Source: CAG-791 sp002449595 (GTDB lineage Bacteria; Bacillota; Clostridia; Lachnospirales; Lachnospiraceae). From it: a DNA stretch of 15,573 nt. This document shows positions 1 through 8,951 of this stretch, in pieces (within the stretch, counting starts at the first letter, position 1; each line of letters begins with the position of its first letter). The position numbers and the translations under genes are program-made. The notes under the pieces are model-generated. The model did not search any database. It had not been told where the DNA came from and was given only the letters and a program-made list of their open reading frames with translations. The DNA lies in the NCBI GenBank assembly GCA_946539855.1, contig CAMNHV010000039.1:1-15573 (forward strand). Direction: 5' to 3'.

Positions 1-218
1 TTGCGCGCGAGGGCCTCGACGAGCGGCGTCGCGTCCATGTCCGGATACAGGCGCAAGGCGCTGTACTCTTCCGTCAGCTGCCGCAATGCTTCCCGGACAC
101 CTGCTGCCGGCGGATACGGGCACTCATTGGTGTTCAGCTTGATGATGTTCTTGTCTTTCGGCTGCTCGCCTGCGACGTACGGGACGACGCGGCGGACTTT
201 TTCTTTCCAAGAGGTCAT
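1..218 (-). CDS. hisC: Histidinol-phosphate aminotransferase, N-terminal part (runs off window)
   Basis: Only the first 72 codons are in the window. The protein begins MTSWKEKVRRVVPYVAGEQP and continues with IIKLNTNECPYPP, the typical N-terminus of PLP-dependent histidinol-phosphate aminotransferases, in which the LNxNExPxPP segment leads into the substrate-binding region. The family enzyme swaps the amino group between glutamate and imidazole acetol phosphate in histidine biosynthesis. I chose the ATG at 218; an AAAGGA lies about 11 bases upstream. An in-frame ATG at 230 is possible, but the purine-rich stretch would then touch the start codon. The usual Asn of NTNEN is Cys here (NTNEC). A paralogous class I/II aminotransferase, such as a CobD-like or aromatic one, cannot be excluded from 72 residues. 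The gene seems to have its own promoter overlapping the end of the sugar kinase gene. Confidence 0.85.
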   Translation of the reverse strand, partial: MTSWKEKVRRVVPYVAGEQPKDKNIIKLNTNECPYPPAAGVREALRQLTEEYSALRLYPDMDATPLVEALAR

Positions 219-296
219 ACTAATGTGCATCCTTTGCTGTTATGTATATGAATTTTCTTATTCGCCATCAGTTTTGGAACGACTCTGGCTTCTGCT

Positions 297-338
297 AATT
301 CATACGAATGGATCAAGATTCTGGAAATCGTATGAATT
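297..338. repeat. Perfect 11-bp inverted repeat in the hisC leader, possible operator
   Basis: AATTCATACGA at 297-307 is matched exactly by its reverse complement TCGTATGAATT at 328-338, with a 20-base spacer. It lies in the 147-base gap between hisC and the sugar kinase gene, downstream of the predicted hisC promoter. The arm core CGTATGAATT is also found at 10052-10061 in the ptb promoter region, which favours a protein-binding half-site over a chance hairpin. As RNA it could also form a stem of 11 pairs with a large loop. There is no T run after it in the minus direction, so it is not a good terminator. No T-box consensus was seen in this leader. Confidence 0.6.
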
Positions 339-364
339 GCGGCTAAATCAGCCATATCCAGTAG

Positions 365-373
365 ATTATATCA
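365..373 (-). promoter_or_regulatory. Extended -10 promoter for hisC
   Basis: On the minus strand the bases read TGATATAAT, a perfect TATAAT (365-370) with the TG of an extended -10 (372-373). It overlaps the stop codon of the sugar kinase gene (366-368). Transcription would start near 358 and give a leader of about 140 bases containing the CGTATGAA inverted repeat. No convincing -35 is seen 17 bases upstream, which is usual for extended -10 promoters. Start site is inferred. Confidence 0.5.
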
Positions 374-1451
374 CAAGAGACTCTATCTTAACTTTGCCGA
401 TCAGCTCTTCGATCACTTCCGGCTCCGGAGGGCGCGTGCCTGCGGTGGTCACTGCACCAGCAGAAGCTGCCATGCAGCGGCGGACGGTGTCTTCCCATGA
501 AAGGTTGTTTTCGAAGCCGTAGCAAAGAGCCGCCACGACGGAGTCGCCAGCGCCGACAGTTGAGATCGCCTTGACGGGGAGCGCCGGGCAGTACAGGACG
601 GGGGTGGCTGCGCTTTCGTCGGTGGCTCCGTTTGCTGATTCTTCGCGGAGGAAAAGCGCTCCCTCTCCTCCCATGGAGATAATGACGTTCGGGATTCCTT
701 CGCTCTGGAGCTTTCTTCCCATGCGAATGAGGGAGGCGTATTTTGCAGTAGAATCTTCCAGGACATTAGCTTTTTGATTTGCGGTTTCATCTCCTGTAGC
801 GCTGTCTGCATTCTGTGCGGGGTTGCCTTCAGTCGCATCATCAGGCTCCTCGCCGCGTGCTGCGAAATAGCTCCGCAGTTCTTCCGCGTTAGGCTTGACG
901 TAATCCGGCTTTGCTTTGACGCCTTCTCTGAAGAGTTCTCCATCTGCATCCAGGATCGCGGTCCCGCCGCAGTCGTGGATCTCTTCTACCAGCTCTCGAT
1001 AGAAGTTCTTCGGCACGCCTCTCGGCACACTTCCGGAAATTGCGACGATTGAACGGGCATCGCCGGCAGCTGTCAGAATCTGGCGAATCGTTGCCTTCAC
1101 TTCCTCAAGCTGAGCAAGTGTGACCTCCGGACCTGCTTCATTGAGTTCCGTCATTCTTCCGCTCTGCTCGATGAGCTTTTCATTTGTGCGGGTCTCGCCC
1201 TCCGCCCTCACAAATTTAGACTCAATCTCCCAGTCAGCCAGCTGCTTCTCGATGCGGTCACCCGCCCTGCCTGCCAGAATTCCGCACGCGACAGAAGGCG
1301 TTCCCAATGTGCGCAGCATCTTTGAAACATTGATGCCCTTTCCGCCGACGTCCGACTGCGCTGTTCCGAAGCGGTGCATCTGCCCCGGTACAAGCTCTGT
1401 CAGCTGAACAGTTCTATCGATTGCAGGGTTCATGGTCACTGTGATGATCAT
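366..1451 (-). CDS. PfkB-family sugar kinase, 1-phosphofructokinase / tagatose-6-phosphate kinase type
   Basis: The 361-residue protein opens with MIITVTMNPAIDRTV, typical of the FruK/LacC branch of ribokinase-like kinases, which use ATP to phosphorylate a hexose phosphate such as fructose 1-phosphate. The N-terminal PfkB motif GGKGIN is at residues 36-41 and the C-terminal GAGDS motif at 300-304, with Asp303 as the expected catalytic base. Family members are usually about 305-315 residues. The excess is explained by a polar insert at about 199-236, just after the conserved KPNAEEL segment (187-193), and a smaller one at about 271-284 in a beta-hairpin. Both are rich in Ala, Asp, Glu, Asn and Thr. 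An AGGAGG lies 10 bases before the ATG. No fructose PTS gene is adjacent, so the substrate cannot be read from context. Fructose-1-phosphate kinase is the best guess. Confidence 0.85.
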   Translation of the reverse strand: MIITVTMNPAIDRTVQLTELVPGQMHRFGTAQSDVGGKGINVSKMLRTLGTPSVACGILAGRAGDRIEKQLADWEIESKFVRAEGETRTNEKLIEQSGRMTELNEAGPEVTLAQLEEVKATIRQILTAAGDARSIVAISGSVPRGVPKNFYRELVEEIHDCGGTAILDADGELFREGVKAKPDYVKPNAEELRSYFAARGEEPDDATEGNPAQNADSATGDETANQKANVLEDSTAKYASLIRMGRKLQSEGIPNVIISMGGEGALFLREESANGATDESAATPVLYCPALPVKAISTVGAGDSVVAALCYGFENNLSWEDTVRRCMAASAGAVTTAGTRPPEPEVIEELIGKVKIESLVI

Positions 1452-1543
1452 TGATGGAGGTCCTCCTGTCTTCTATGCCTTTTCTTCCAAAAATCTTTCA
1501 ATACAGAGGCTAATTTACACACTCTATTTAAAGCACTTATCAG

Positions 1544-2128
1544 TCACTCGTTTACACCTTCCAAGTGGAAGAAACGTTTGAAGAGATCCGGCGGGAGCAT
1601 AGCATGATATTGACGGATGTAGAGGTCGCGGATCTCGTCAGGGGTGTGGGGCTTTCCTACGAGCATCTCCATGATGCGGTATTCTACGCCGGCGAGCTCA
1701 ATGTTGACGCCAGTATCGACAATGCCGTTGCGGAGGTAGAACTGGCGGCGGCGCTCACGGAGGGCGCGCTCTTCTTCATCCTTCGCAAAGTCGGGGTTCT
1801 CGATCTCGAAGATAATGCTAAGCGGCTTCTTAAGCGTGGTCGGGTATTCCGCGAGGAACTTTGCGCCGAGGCCCCTGTTTCTCACGTCCTTTCTTGAAGC
1901 AAAATAGTCACCAAGGTAATCCCGGCCTTCCCCCGACTCAAGATACATGAAGGATGTGTAGGTGCAGAGCTGCCCGTCTTCATAGTAGCCATAGCAGACG
2001 TACCGATTCTCGCGAATCGCCTGCTCGATCATGCTGAGCGGACGAAGCTCATCCGCCGGAAAAGCCTCCTTCATATAATTCTCGTACATGTCCCGGACTT
2101 CTTCGATCGTCATTTCCTTTAAAAACAT
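1544..2128 (-). CDS. GNAT-family N-acetyltransferase
   Basis: A 194-residue cytoplasmic protein with the acetyl-CoA pyrophosphate-binding signature of the GNAT fold: RNRGLG at residues 83-88 fits the (R/Q)xxGx(G/A) consensus and is preceded by the expected beta strand. The second half (FYLRNGIVDTGVNIELAGVE) resembles the last GNAT strands, where the acyl acceptor is bound. I placed the start at the ATG at 2128 because AGGAGA (2137-2142) lies 8 bases upstream; an in-frame GTG at 2158 would have no such site. The acceptor is unknown, since GNAT enzymes act on proteins, antibiotics and small amines alike. The gene stands between the radical SAM gene and the sugar kinase gene and is followed after 92 bases by the latter. 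Confidence 0.75.
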   Translation of the reverse strand: MFLKEMTIEEVRDMYENYMKEAFPADELRPLSMIEQAIRENRYVCYGYYEDGQLCTYTSFMYLESGEGRDYLGDYFASRKDVRNRGLGAKFLAEYPTTLKKPLSIIFEIENPDFAKDEEERALRERRRQFYLRNGIVDTGVNIELAGVEYRIMEMLVGKPHTPDEIRDLYIRQYHAMLPPDLFKRFFHLEGVNE

Positions 2129-2174
2129 AAACCGTATCTCCTGTATTATATTATTCACAGCTGCACAAAATCTG

Positions 2175-2229
2175 GATATGCGCGTATATCATGTGCTTAA
2201 TCCACAGCTGTATGATAATTACTATTATC
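2175..2229. other. Cluster of three dyad-symmetric sites upstream of the GNAT gene
   Basis: The 112-base gap before the acetyltransferase gene contains an imperfect palindrome GATATGCGCGTATATC (2175-2190), a perfect ACAGCTGT (2204-2211) and an inverted repeat GATAAT-tact-ATTATC (2214-2229). CACAGCTG also recurs at 2156-2163 and 2203-2210. These may be operator sites for a local regulator. Short A+T-rich palindromes can arise by chance, so the support is modest. Confidence 0.3.
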
Positions 2230-2240
2230 TCTAGCCCATA

Positions 2241-3158
2241 TCAGCAATTTCCAGTATAGACGTATTTCAAGTGCTTGCGGGCGACATCTGCAAGATGATA
2301 GACAAGTGCAACGTCGGTCGCCTGTCGGTCTGTCATATGGAACCGCGGAAAGAATCGTGATATATGCAAAGGGATGTTGCGCCCACTGCCGGATGTGCTT
2401 GAACTATCGTGGCCAGAGTTATCACGGCTGCCCAGGCCTTCTCTTTCTTCCTGGTAAACATCTTCCAGGTCCGCGATCCAGGAAGCAAGCTCTTCCATTT
2501 CCTCCGGGGTGTCGTTTTCGCCAGGGACGATGAGGGTCGTAAGCTCGACGTGGCAGTGCTGTACTGCTTCACGTATGAAGTTCATCGTCATGGCGCGGTT
2601 CCCGCCAAGCACATCTGCATAATAGTGGTCCGTGAAGCCTTTGAGGTCGATGTTCATCGCATCAATGTACGGCAGTATTTCTGAGAGAACACGTGGGCCG
2701 GCAGTTCCATTGCTGACGAGGACGTTCAGCATTCCGCGCTCGTGAACAAGCCTGGCTGTATCACGCACAAATTCAAATCCAACCAGCGGTTCATTATAAG
2801 TGAAGGCGACGCCGATGTTACCTCGGCTGCGGCAGCTTTCGGCAGCATCCGCAAGTTCCTGCGGCGTGACGAGCTCCGCCCTCTCTGCAAATGAAAAGGC
2901 CTCCGCCGACCACGAGATCTCATGATTCTGGCAGAACGGGCAGCGAAGGTTGCAGCCGTAGCTGCCAACTGACAGGATCCAGCTTCCGGGGCGGAATCTT
3001 GCCAGAGGCTTCTTCTCGATTGGGTCTAGCGCGAGCGACGTGATCCTGCCATAGTTGGCTGCAACCACTTCGTCTCCTTTGCACACACGGGCTCCGCAGA
3101 ATCCCGTCTGCCCTTCTTTCAGCTCACAGCCCCTGAAACACACGTCACACTTTGCCAT
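2241..3158 (-). CDS. amrS: AmmeMemoRadiSam system radical SAM enzyme
   Basis: A 305-residue radical SAM protein. The [4Fe-4S] ligands are in the CX3CX2C motif at Cys69, Cys73 and Cys76 (GCNLRCPFC), preceded by an N-terminal cysteine set at 4, 7, 11 and 21 that is typical of this branch of pyruvate-formate-lyase-activase-like proteins. The segments AFTYNEP (118-124) and NIDLKGF (169-175) are also characteristic. It forms the third part of the AmmeMemoRadiSam set with the fused protein encoded just upstream; the reaction and substrate are not established. The ATG at 3158 is preferred over an upstream GTG because AAGGGAAG lies just before it. Residues about 239-260 are a Gly/Ser/Asp-rich insert that replaces a short loop. 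The protein ends in KYVYTGNC. Confidence 0.85.
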   Translation of the reverse strand: MAKCDVCFRGCELKEGQTGFCGARVCKGDEVVAANYGRITSLALDPIEKKPLARFRPGSWILSVGSYGCNLRCPFCQNHEISWSAEAFSFAERAELVTPQELADAAESCRSRGNIGVAFTYNEPLVGFEFVRDTARLVHERGMLNVLVSNGTAGPRVLSEILPYIDAMNIDLKGFTDHYYADVLGGNRAMTMNFIREAVQHCHVELTTLIVPGENDTPEEMEELASWIADLEDVYQEEREGLGSRDNSGHDSSSTSGSGRNIPLHISRFFPRFHMTDRQATDVALVYHLADVARKHLKYVYTGNC

Positions 3159-3191
3159 GCATTCTTCCCTTCTTCTGTCGGGCACTTCTGT

Positions 3192-3230
3192 TTACGGTCT
3201 TAATCATTGAAATCTCAATTAGGACCGTAA
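3192..3230 (-). promoter_or_regulatory. Long hairpin between the Memo-AMMECR1 gene and the radical SAM gene
   Basis: TTACGGTCTTAAT (3192-3204) pairs with ATTAGGACCGTAA (3218-3230) over 13 positions with one imperfect pair, and the loop contains a further ATTGA/TCAAT pairing. It starts 5 bases after the stop codon of the fusion gene and ends 33 bases before the radical SAM start. No T run follows on the minus strand, so a classical intrinsic terminator is unlikely. An mRNA-processing or 3'-end protecting hairpin that sets different levels of the two proteins is a reasonable inference. Confidence 0.5.
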
Positions 3231-3235
3231 TCTGT

Positions 3236-4843
3236 TCAGCTGTGCCGGATCACCTCGAAGCGCTCGAGCTTGTAAGGCTCGTTTACGCCGATGCCGCCCT
3301 TGCGGCGGGCGATGTCGATCTGCTGCGGGACGGTGTCGACGCCTTCCAGGTCGGGAAGGAGGAGGCCTCTGCGGCCGCCGCAAGAGACAATGACGCCGTA
3401 GCGCCTGACGTCGAGCTGCTCAGGGCCGCTGATAGGCTCAGGCTCGGTGAGAACGTCGACACTGATCTCGAGATTATCGAGTTCATCAGGTGAAACCGGC
3501 TCAAATCTGGGATCACGCGAGCAGGCGCTGATGGCATTGCTGATGATTTCTTCTGCTATGCAGTCTTTGTAAGGAAGAATCGTTCCAATACAGCCCCTGA
3601 GATCCCCGAATTCATGAATCGAGACAAAGACGCCTGCTTTGAACTCTATCATTTCATCTGTCACCCAGAACGGGATATCTATTATCTTGTGATCACGGAT
3701 ATAAGACTCTATAGTCTCACGCGCAAGCCGCACGTACGGCTCTTCATATATGTCGTCATTTGCGTCCATATCGAAGCCAATATCTAAATCCGCTCCGAAA
3801 CCTGAAGCCAAGTCCGCTCCTGCTTTAAAGCTTGCATCTGAACTTGCTCCTGCTTTAACTCCCGCATCAGCGCCTGCTGCCGCATCAGCGCCCGCATCTG
3901 AGTCCTCTCCAGGCTCATCGCCCTCACTCTGCATATAATCTTCCACAAGCTTGTTAAGCTCTTGCATGGCCTTGTTCAACTCTTCGAGTTCGGTCTTCTC
4001 CTTCTCGAGATACTGCATAAGGAAATTCCTGCTCTCGTCCGGCCCTGTGACGTGGAAGCTGCAGATTCCGTAGCCGACGCCGGTCACGTCCTGGTGAGAA
4101 TAGCGCTGCGCCTGTACGGCTAAGCAGTCGAGCGCGCCAGCCATGATCACAAATGCGCGGTGGCCGCACTCTGCCGCCTTGTCGCAGAAATCTTCTTCGA
4201 AGTCGAACAGTTCGCCAAACGCCGCTCTGCCGCAGACGTCCATGATGCGCTCGTCATACTGCGGTCCTTCTTCTGCAAATCCGTAAGGGCCGTACTCCTG
4301 CAGCTTGTGCGAAAGGTCGCCGCTCGCAATGAACACAGCGCGCCTGTCAAGTGCACTGACGGCCGCCTGAATGATCATGCCGAGCTCGTAGTGGCTCTCG
4401 TAGCTCTGGCCGGACAGCCCGATGCGGACGATCTTCGCGCCCTTGTAATACTTCTCAATGAAGTAAAGCGGGATCATCGTGCCATGATCAAGCGAGGCAT
4501 CCCGTTCTCCGAGGGTCCCAGCCTGCAGGCCGATGCCTTCCGCATAATCGCAGATGACACTCACAAGTTCTTCATCATATGTCTCATCAAATGATACTTG
4601 CGGCGCGCGAAACGCGCCCAGATCCCCGTGCGCTGTGCTGCCGGGTGAGATATGGAAATAGTCCTGATACATCACGCTGTGCGGCGTGGCAATAATGATC
4701 GTCTCCGGCTCGATCTGCGCAATCTGCCGTGCGACAGTATCATAAGCTTCTGACGTCTCCCTGATTTGCTCTTCTCCGCCCTGGCCGACAGCCGGAACAA
4801 TGAGCGGGGGATGTGGGACCATGAAAGCAGCCTCAATAGCCAT
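3236..4843 (-). CDS. Fused LigB/Memo-like (protein B type) and AMMECR1 (protein A) AmmeMemoRadiSam protein
   Basis: A 535-residue two-domain protein. Residues 1 to about 265 have the class III extradiol dioxygenase (LigB)/Memo fold pattern: the early MVPHPPLIVP with His11, TPHS with His55, LDHGT with His120, SGDLSHK with His179, and CGHRAF with His228 are candidate metal ligands or active-site histidines. Residues about 275-300 (LEELNKAMQELNKLV) look like a short coiled coil. Residues about 306-362 are a repetitive acidic Ala/Gly/Asp linker. Residues about 367-535 are the AMMECR1 domain, with its hallmark LRGCIG at 415-420. The radical SAM partner follows 77 bases downstream, so all three parts of the system are present. 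The domain fusion is known in Clostridia; the function of the system is not. GAGGG lies 7 bases before the ATG. No signal peptide is visible, so it is likely cytoplasmic. Confidence 0.88.
   Translation of the reverse strand: MAIEAAFMVPHPPLIVPAVGQGGEEQIRETSEAYDTVARQIAQIEPETIIIATPHSVMYQDYFHISPGSTAHGDLGAFRAPQVSFDETYDEELVSVICDYAEGIGLQAGTLGERDASLDHGTMIPLYFIEKYYKGAKIVRIGLSGQSYESHYELGMIIQAAVSALDRRAVFIASGDLSHKLQEYGPYGFAEEGPQYDERIMDVCGRAAFGELFDFEEDFCDKAAECGHRAFVIMAGALDCLAVQAQRYSHQDVTGVGYGICSFHVTGPDESRNFLMQYLEKEKTELEELNKAMQELNKLVEDYMQSEGDEPGEDSDAGADAAAGADAGVKAGASSDASFKAGADLASGFGADLDIGFDMDANDDIYEEPYVRLARETIESYIRDHKIIDIPFWVTDEMIEFKAGVFVSIHEFGDLRGCIGTILPYKDCIAEEIISNAISACSRDPRFEPVSPDELDNLEISVDVLTEPEPISGPEQLDVRRYGVIVSCGGRRGLLLPDLEGVDTVPQQIDIARRKGGIGVNEPYKLERFEVIRHS
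3787..3900. repeat. Minisatellite-like direct repeats inside the fusion-protein linker
   Basis: Within the linker coding region, CCGCATCAGCGCC occurs exactly at 3862-3874 and 3880-3892 (18-base period), and GCTCCTGCTTTAA occurs at 3816-3828 and 3846-3858 (30-base period); ATCCGCTCC/GTCCGCTCC recur at 3788 and 3812. Periods are multiples of three, so changes in copy number keep the frame. The encoded protein repeats GADA, KAGA and FKAGAD units. Confidence 0.75.
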
Positions 4844-4941
4844 AGTAATTCCCTCACTTTATACGTAAACTGATTGCCTGACTACCCTGCCTCTTATAGA
4901 TTAATCGTAATACTTTTATCCCCGTGAATCCATATGAACCT

Positions 4942-4983
4942 AAAAGATACCCGAGGCCGGAACATCTCCCGGCTTCGGGTATC
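4942..4983 (-). terminator. Intrinsic terminator after prfB
   Basis: GATACCCGAGGCCGG (4946-4960) pairs with CCGGCTTCGGGTATC (4969-4983): 15 positions with one imperfect pair and an 8-base loop. On the minus strand it is followed at once by TTTT (4942-4945). It lies 66 bases beyond the prfB stop codon and separates the ptb-secA-prfB unit from the AmmeMemoRadiSam genes. Confidence 0.9.
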
Positions 4984-5049
4984 ATACGGAGGACTGCTGC
5001 AGTCCCAAAACGCTGTACGAGCTATTCAGCGCCGCATCAAGGCTGTCCC

Positions 5050-6183
5050 TCAATCCACCTGCGCCGCATCCCTCCCGGCCTTGTTGGCCAGCATGCGAAG
5101 GTACGCATTGATAAAGCGGTCGATATCGCCGTCGAGAACGCGTCCCGTGTCGCTCGTCTGCTCCTCGGTCCGGGTGTCCTTGACGAGCGTGTAAGGCTGC
5201 AGGACGTAGGAACGGATCTGGCTGCCCCACGCGATGTCCTTGACGTCGCCGCGGATCTCCGCCGCCTTGTCCATGTTCTGCTGGATCTTCAGCATCAACA
5301 GGCGGGAACGGAGCATCTCCATCGCCTTGTCCTTGTTCTGGAACTGCGAGCGCTCGTTCTGGCACGTGACGACGATGCCCGTCGGGAAGTGCGTGATGCG
5401 GATCGCGGAGGACGTCTTGTTGATGTGCTGTCCGCCGGCGCCGCTTGAGCGGTAAGTGTCGATCCGGATGTCGTCCGGGTTGATCTCGATGCTGTTGTCA
5501 TGCTCAATGACCGGCATGACGTCGCAGGAGACAAAGGACGTCTGCCGCTTGCCCTGCGCGTTGAAGGGCGAGATCCGGACGAGCCTGTGCACGCCGTGCT
5601 CGCTCTTTAAATAGCCGTACGCGTTGGTGCCGCTGACCTGGAATTCCACCGACTTGATGCCGGCCTCGTCGCCGTCCAGGAAGTTCAAGACTTCGACCTT
5701 GAAGCCGCGCTTTTCCGCCCAGCGCGTATACATGCGGTAAAGCATACTGCACCAGTCGCAGCTCTCGGTGCCGCCGGCGCCCGCGTTCAGCGAGACGATT
5801 GCGTCGTTCGCGTCGTACTCTCCCGTAAGGAGCGTCGAGAGGCGCATGTCCTCAAGCTTTGTCTCGAACGCGTCGAGCTCCTCGCGGATCGAAGCGACCA
5901 TGGACTCGTCGTTTTCCTCGTTTGCGAGGTCGATCAGGTCCAGCATGTCGCCGTAAGAAGACTGCAGGCCTTCCGCGTCGGAGACCAGCGCCTGAAGGTC
6001 CTTGAGGTCCTTCATCTTCTTGTTCGCCACGTCGACGTTGTTCCAGAAGTCCGGCGCCTCCGACTCCCTGGAGAGCTCCTCGATCCTCTGCTTCTTGAAG
6101 CCGAGGTCGAGCGACTGGCAGACTTCCTGAAGCTGGTCCTCATACTGCTGTAATTCCTGTTTCATCTGGTCTAATACGATCAT
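5050..6183 (-). CDS. prfB: Peptide chain release factor 2, without the programmed frameshift
   Basis: RF2 recognises UGA and UAA in the ribosomal A site and triggers peptide release. The codon-recognition tripeptide SPF is at residues 205-207 and the universally conserved GGQ at 250-252, the same numbers as in E. coli RF2. This supports the ATG at 6183 (377 residues), which also has GAGGA 6 bases upstream; the ATG at 6189 would touch that site. At residues 25-26, where many bacteria have CTT-TGA-C and a +1 frameshift that regulates RF2, this gene reads CTC GAC in a single open frame with no AGGGGG before it. The autoregulatory frameshift is thus absent. The gap from secA is 177 bases with only weak short hairpins, so co-transcription with secA, a common pairing in Firmicutes, is likely. 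Confidence 0.97.
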   Translation of the reverse strand: MIVLDQMKQELQQYEDQLQEVCQSLDLGFKKQRIEELSRESEAPDFWNNVDVANKKMKDLKDLQALVSDAEGLQSSYGDMLDLIDLANEENDESMVASIREELDAFETKLEDMRLSTLLTGEYDANDAIVSLNAGAGGTESCDWCSMLYRMYTRWAEKRGFKVEVLNFLDGDEAGIKSVEFQVSGTNAYGYLKSEHGVHRLVRISPFNAQGKRQTSFVSCDVMPVIEHDNSIEINPDDIRIDTYRSSGAGGQHINKTSSAIRITHFPTGIVVTCQNERSQFQNKDKAMEMLRSRLLMLKIQQNMDKAAEIRGDVKDIAWGSQIRSYVLQPYTLVKDTRTEEQTSDTGRVLDGDIDRFINAYLRMLANKAGRDAAQVD

Positions 6184-6360
6184 ACTCATTCCTCACTTGG
6201 GCAGGACCTTCTCACGCGTTCCGCCCGGTCTATGTCCGGTTGCAGCCGCTCTGGAGGCGGCGGGAAAGGGCTTTTCTCCCCCTGTTCCATGAATACGGAA
6301 GTCCCGCAGCGCTCTCACGCCGCGGGGCATCCCTCATTCTCATGTGTTAAGTTCTCGCGG

Positions 6361-8934
<2,574 letters not shown>

Positions 8935-8951
8935 ACAGAATGCTCCTTAAA

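Noticed and set aside
219..365. T-box or other amino-acid riboswitch in the hisC leader
   Set aside because: No T-box consensus or terminator/antiterminator pair; only the 11-bp inverted repeat and a tiny GGCT/AGCC stem are seen.
1..522. Open plus-strand frame from the left edge across the hisC gap
   Set aside because: It is antisense to hisC and to the end of the sugar kinase gene, crosses the inverted repeat, and shows no domain.
2145..2150. Perfect TATAAT upstream of the GNAT gene as its promoter
   Set aside because: It lies 2 bases from the Shine-Dalgarno; a start 7 bases downstream would cut that site from the mRNA, and no -35 fits.
6190..6360. Terminator between secA and prfB
   Set aside because: Only short weak stems (such as GCCGC/GCGGC at 6245-6261) without a T run; secA-prfB read-through is the simpler view.
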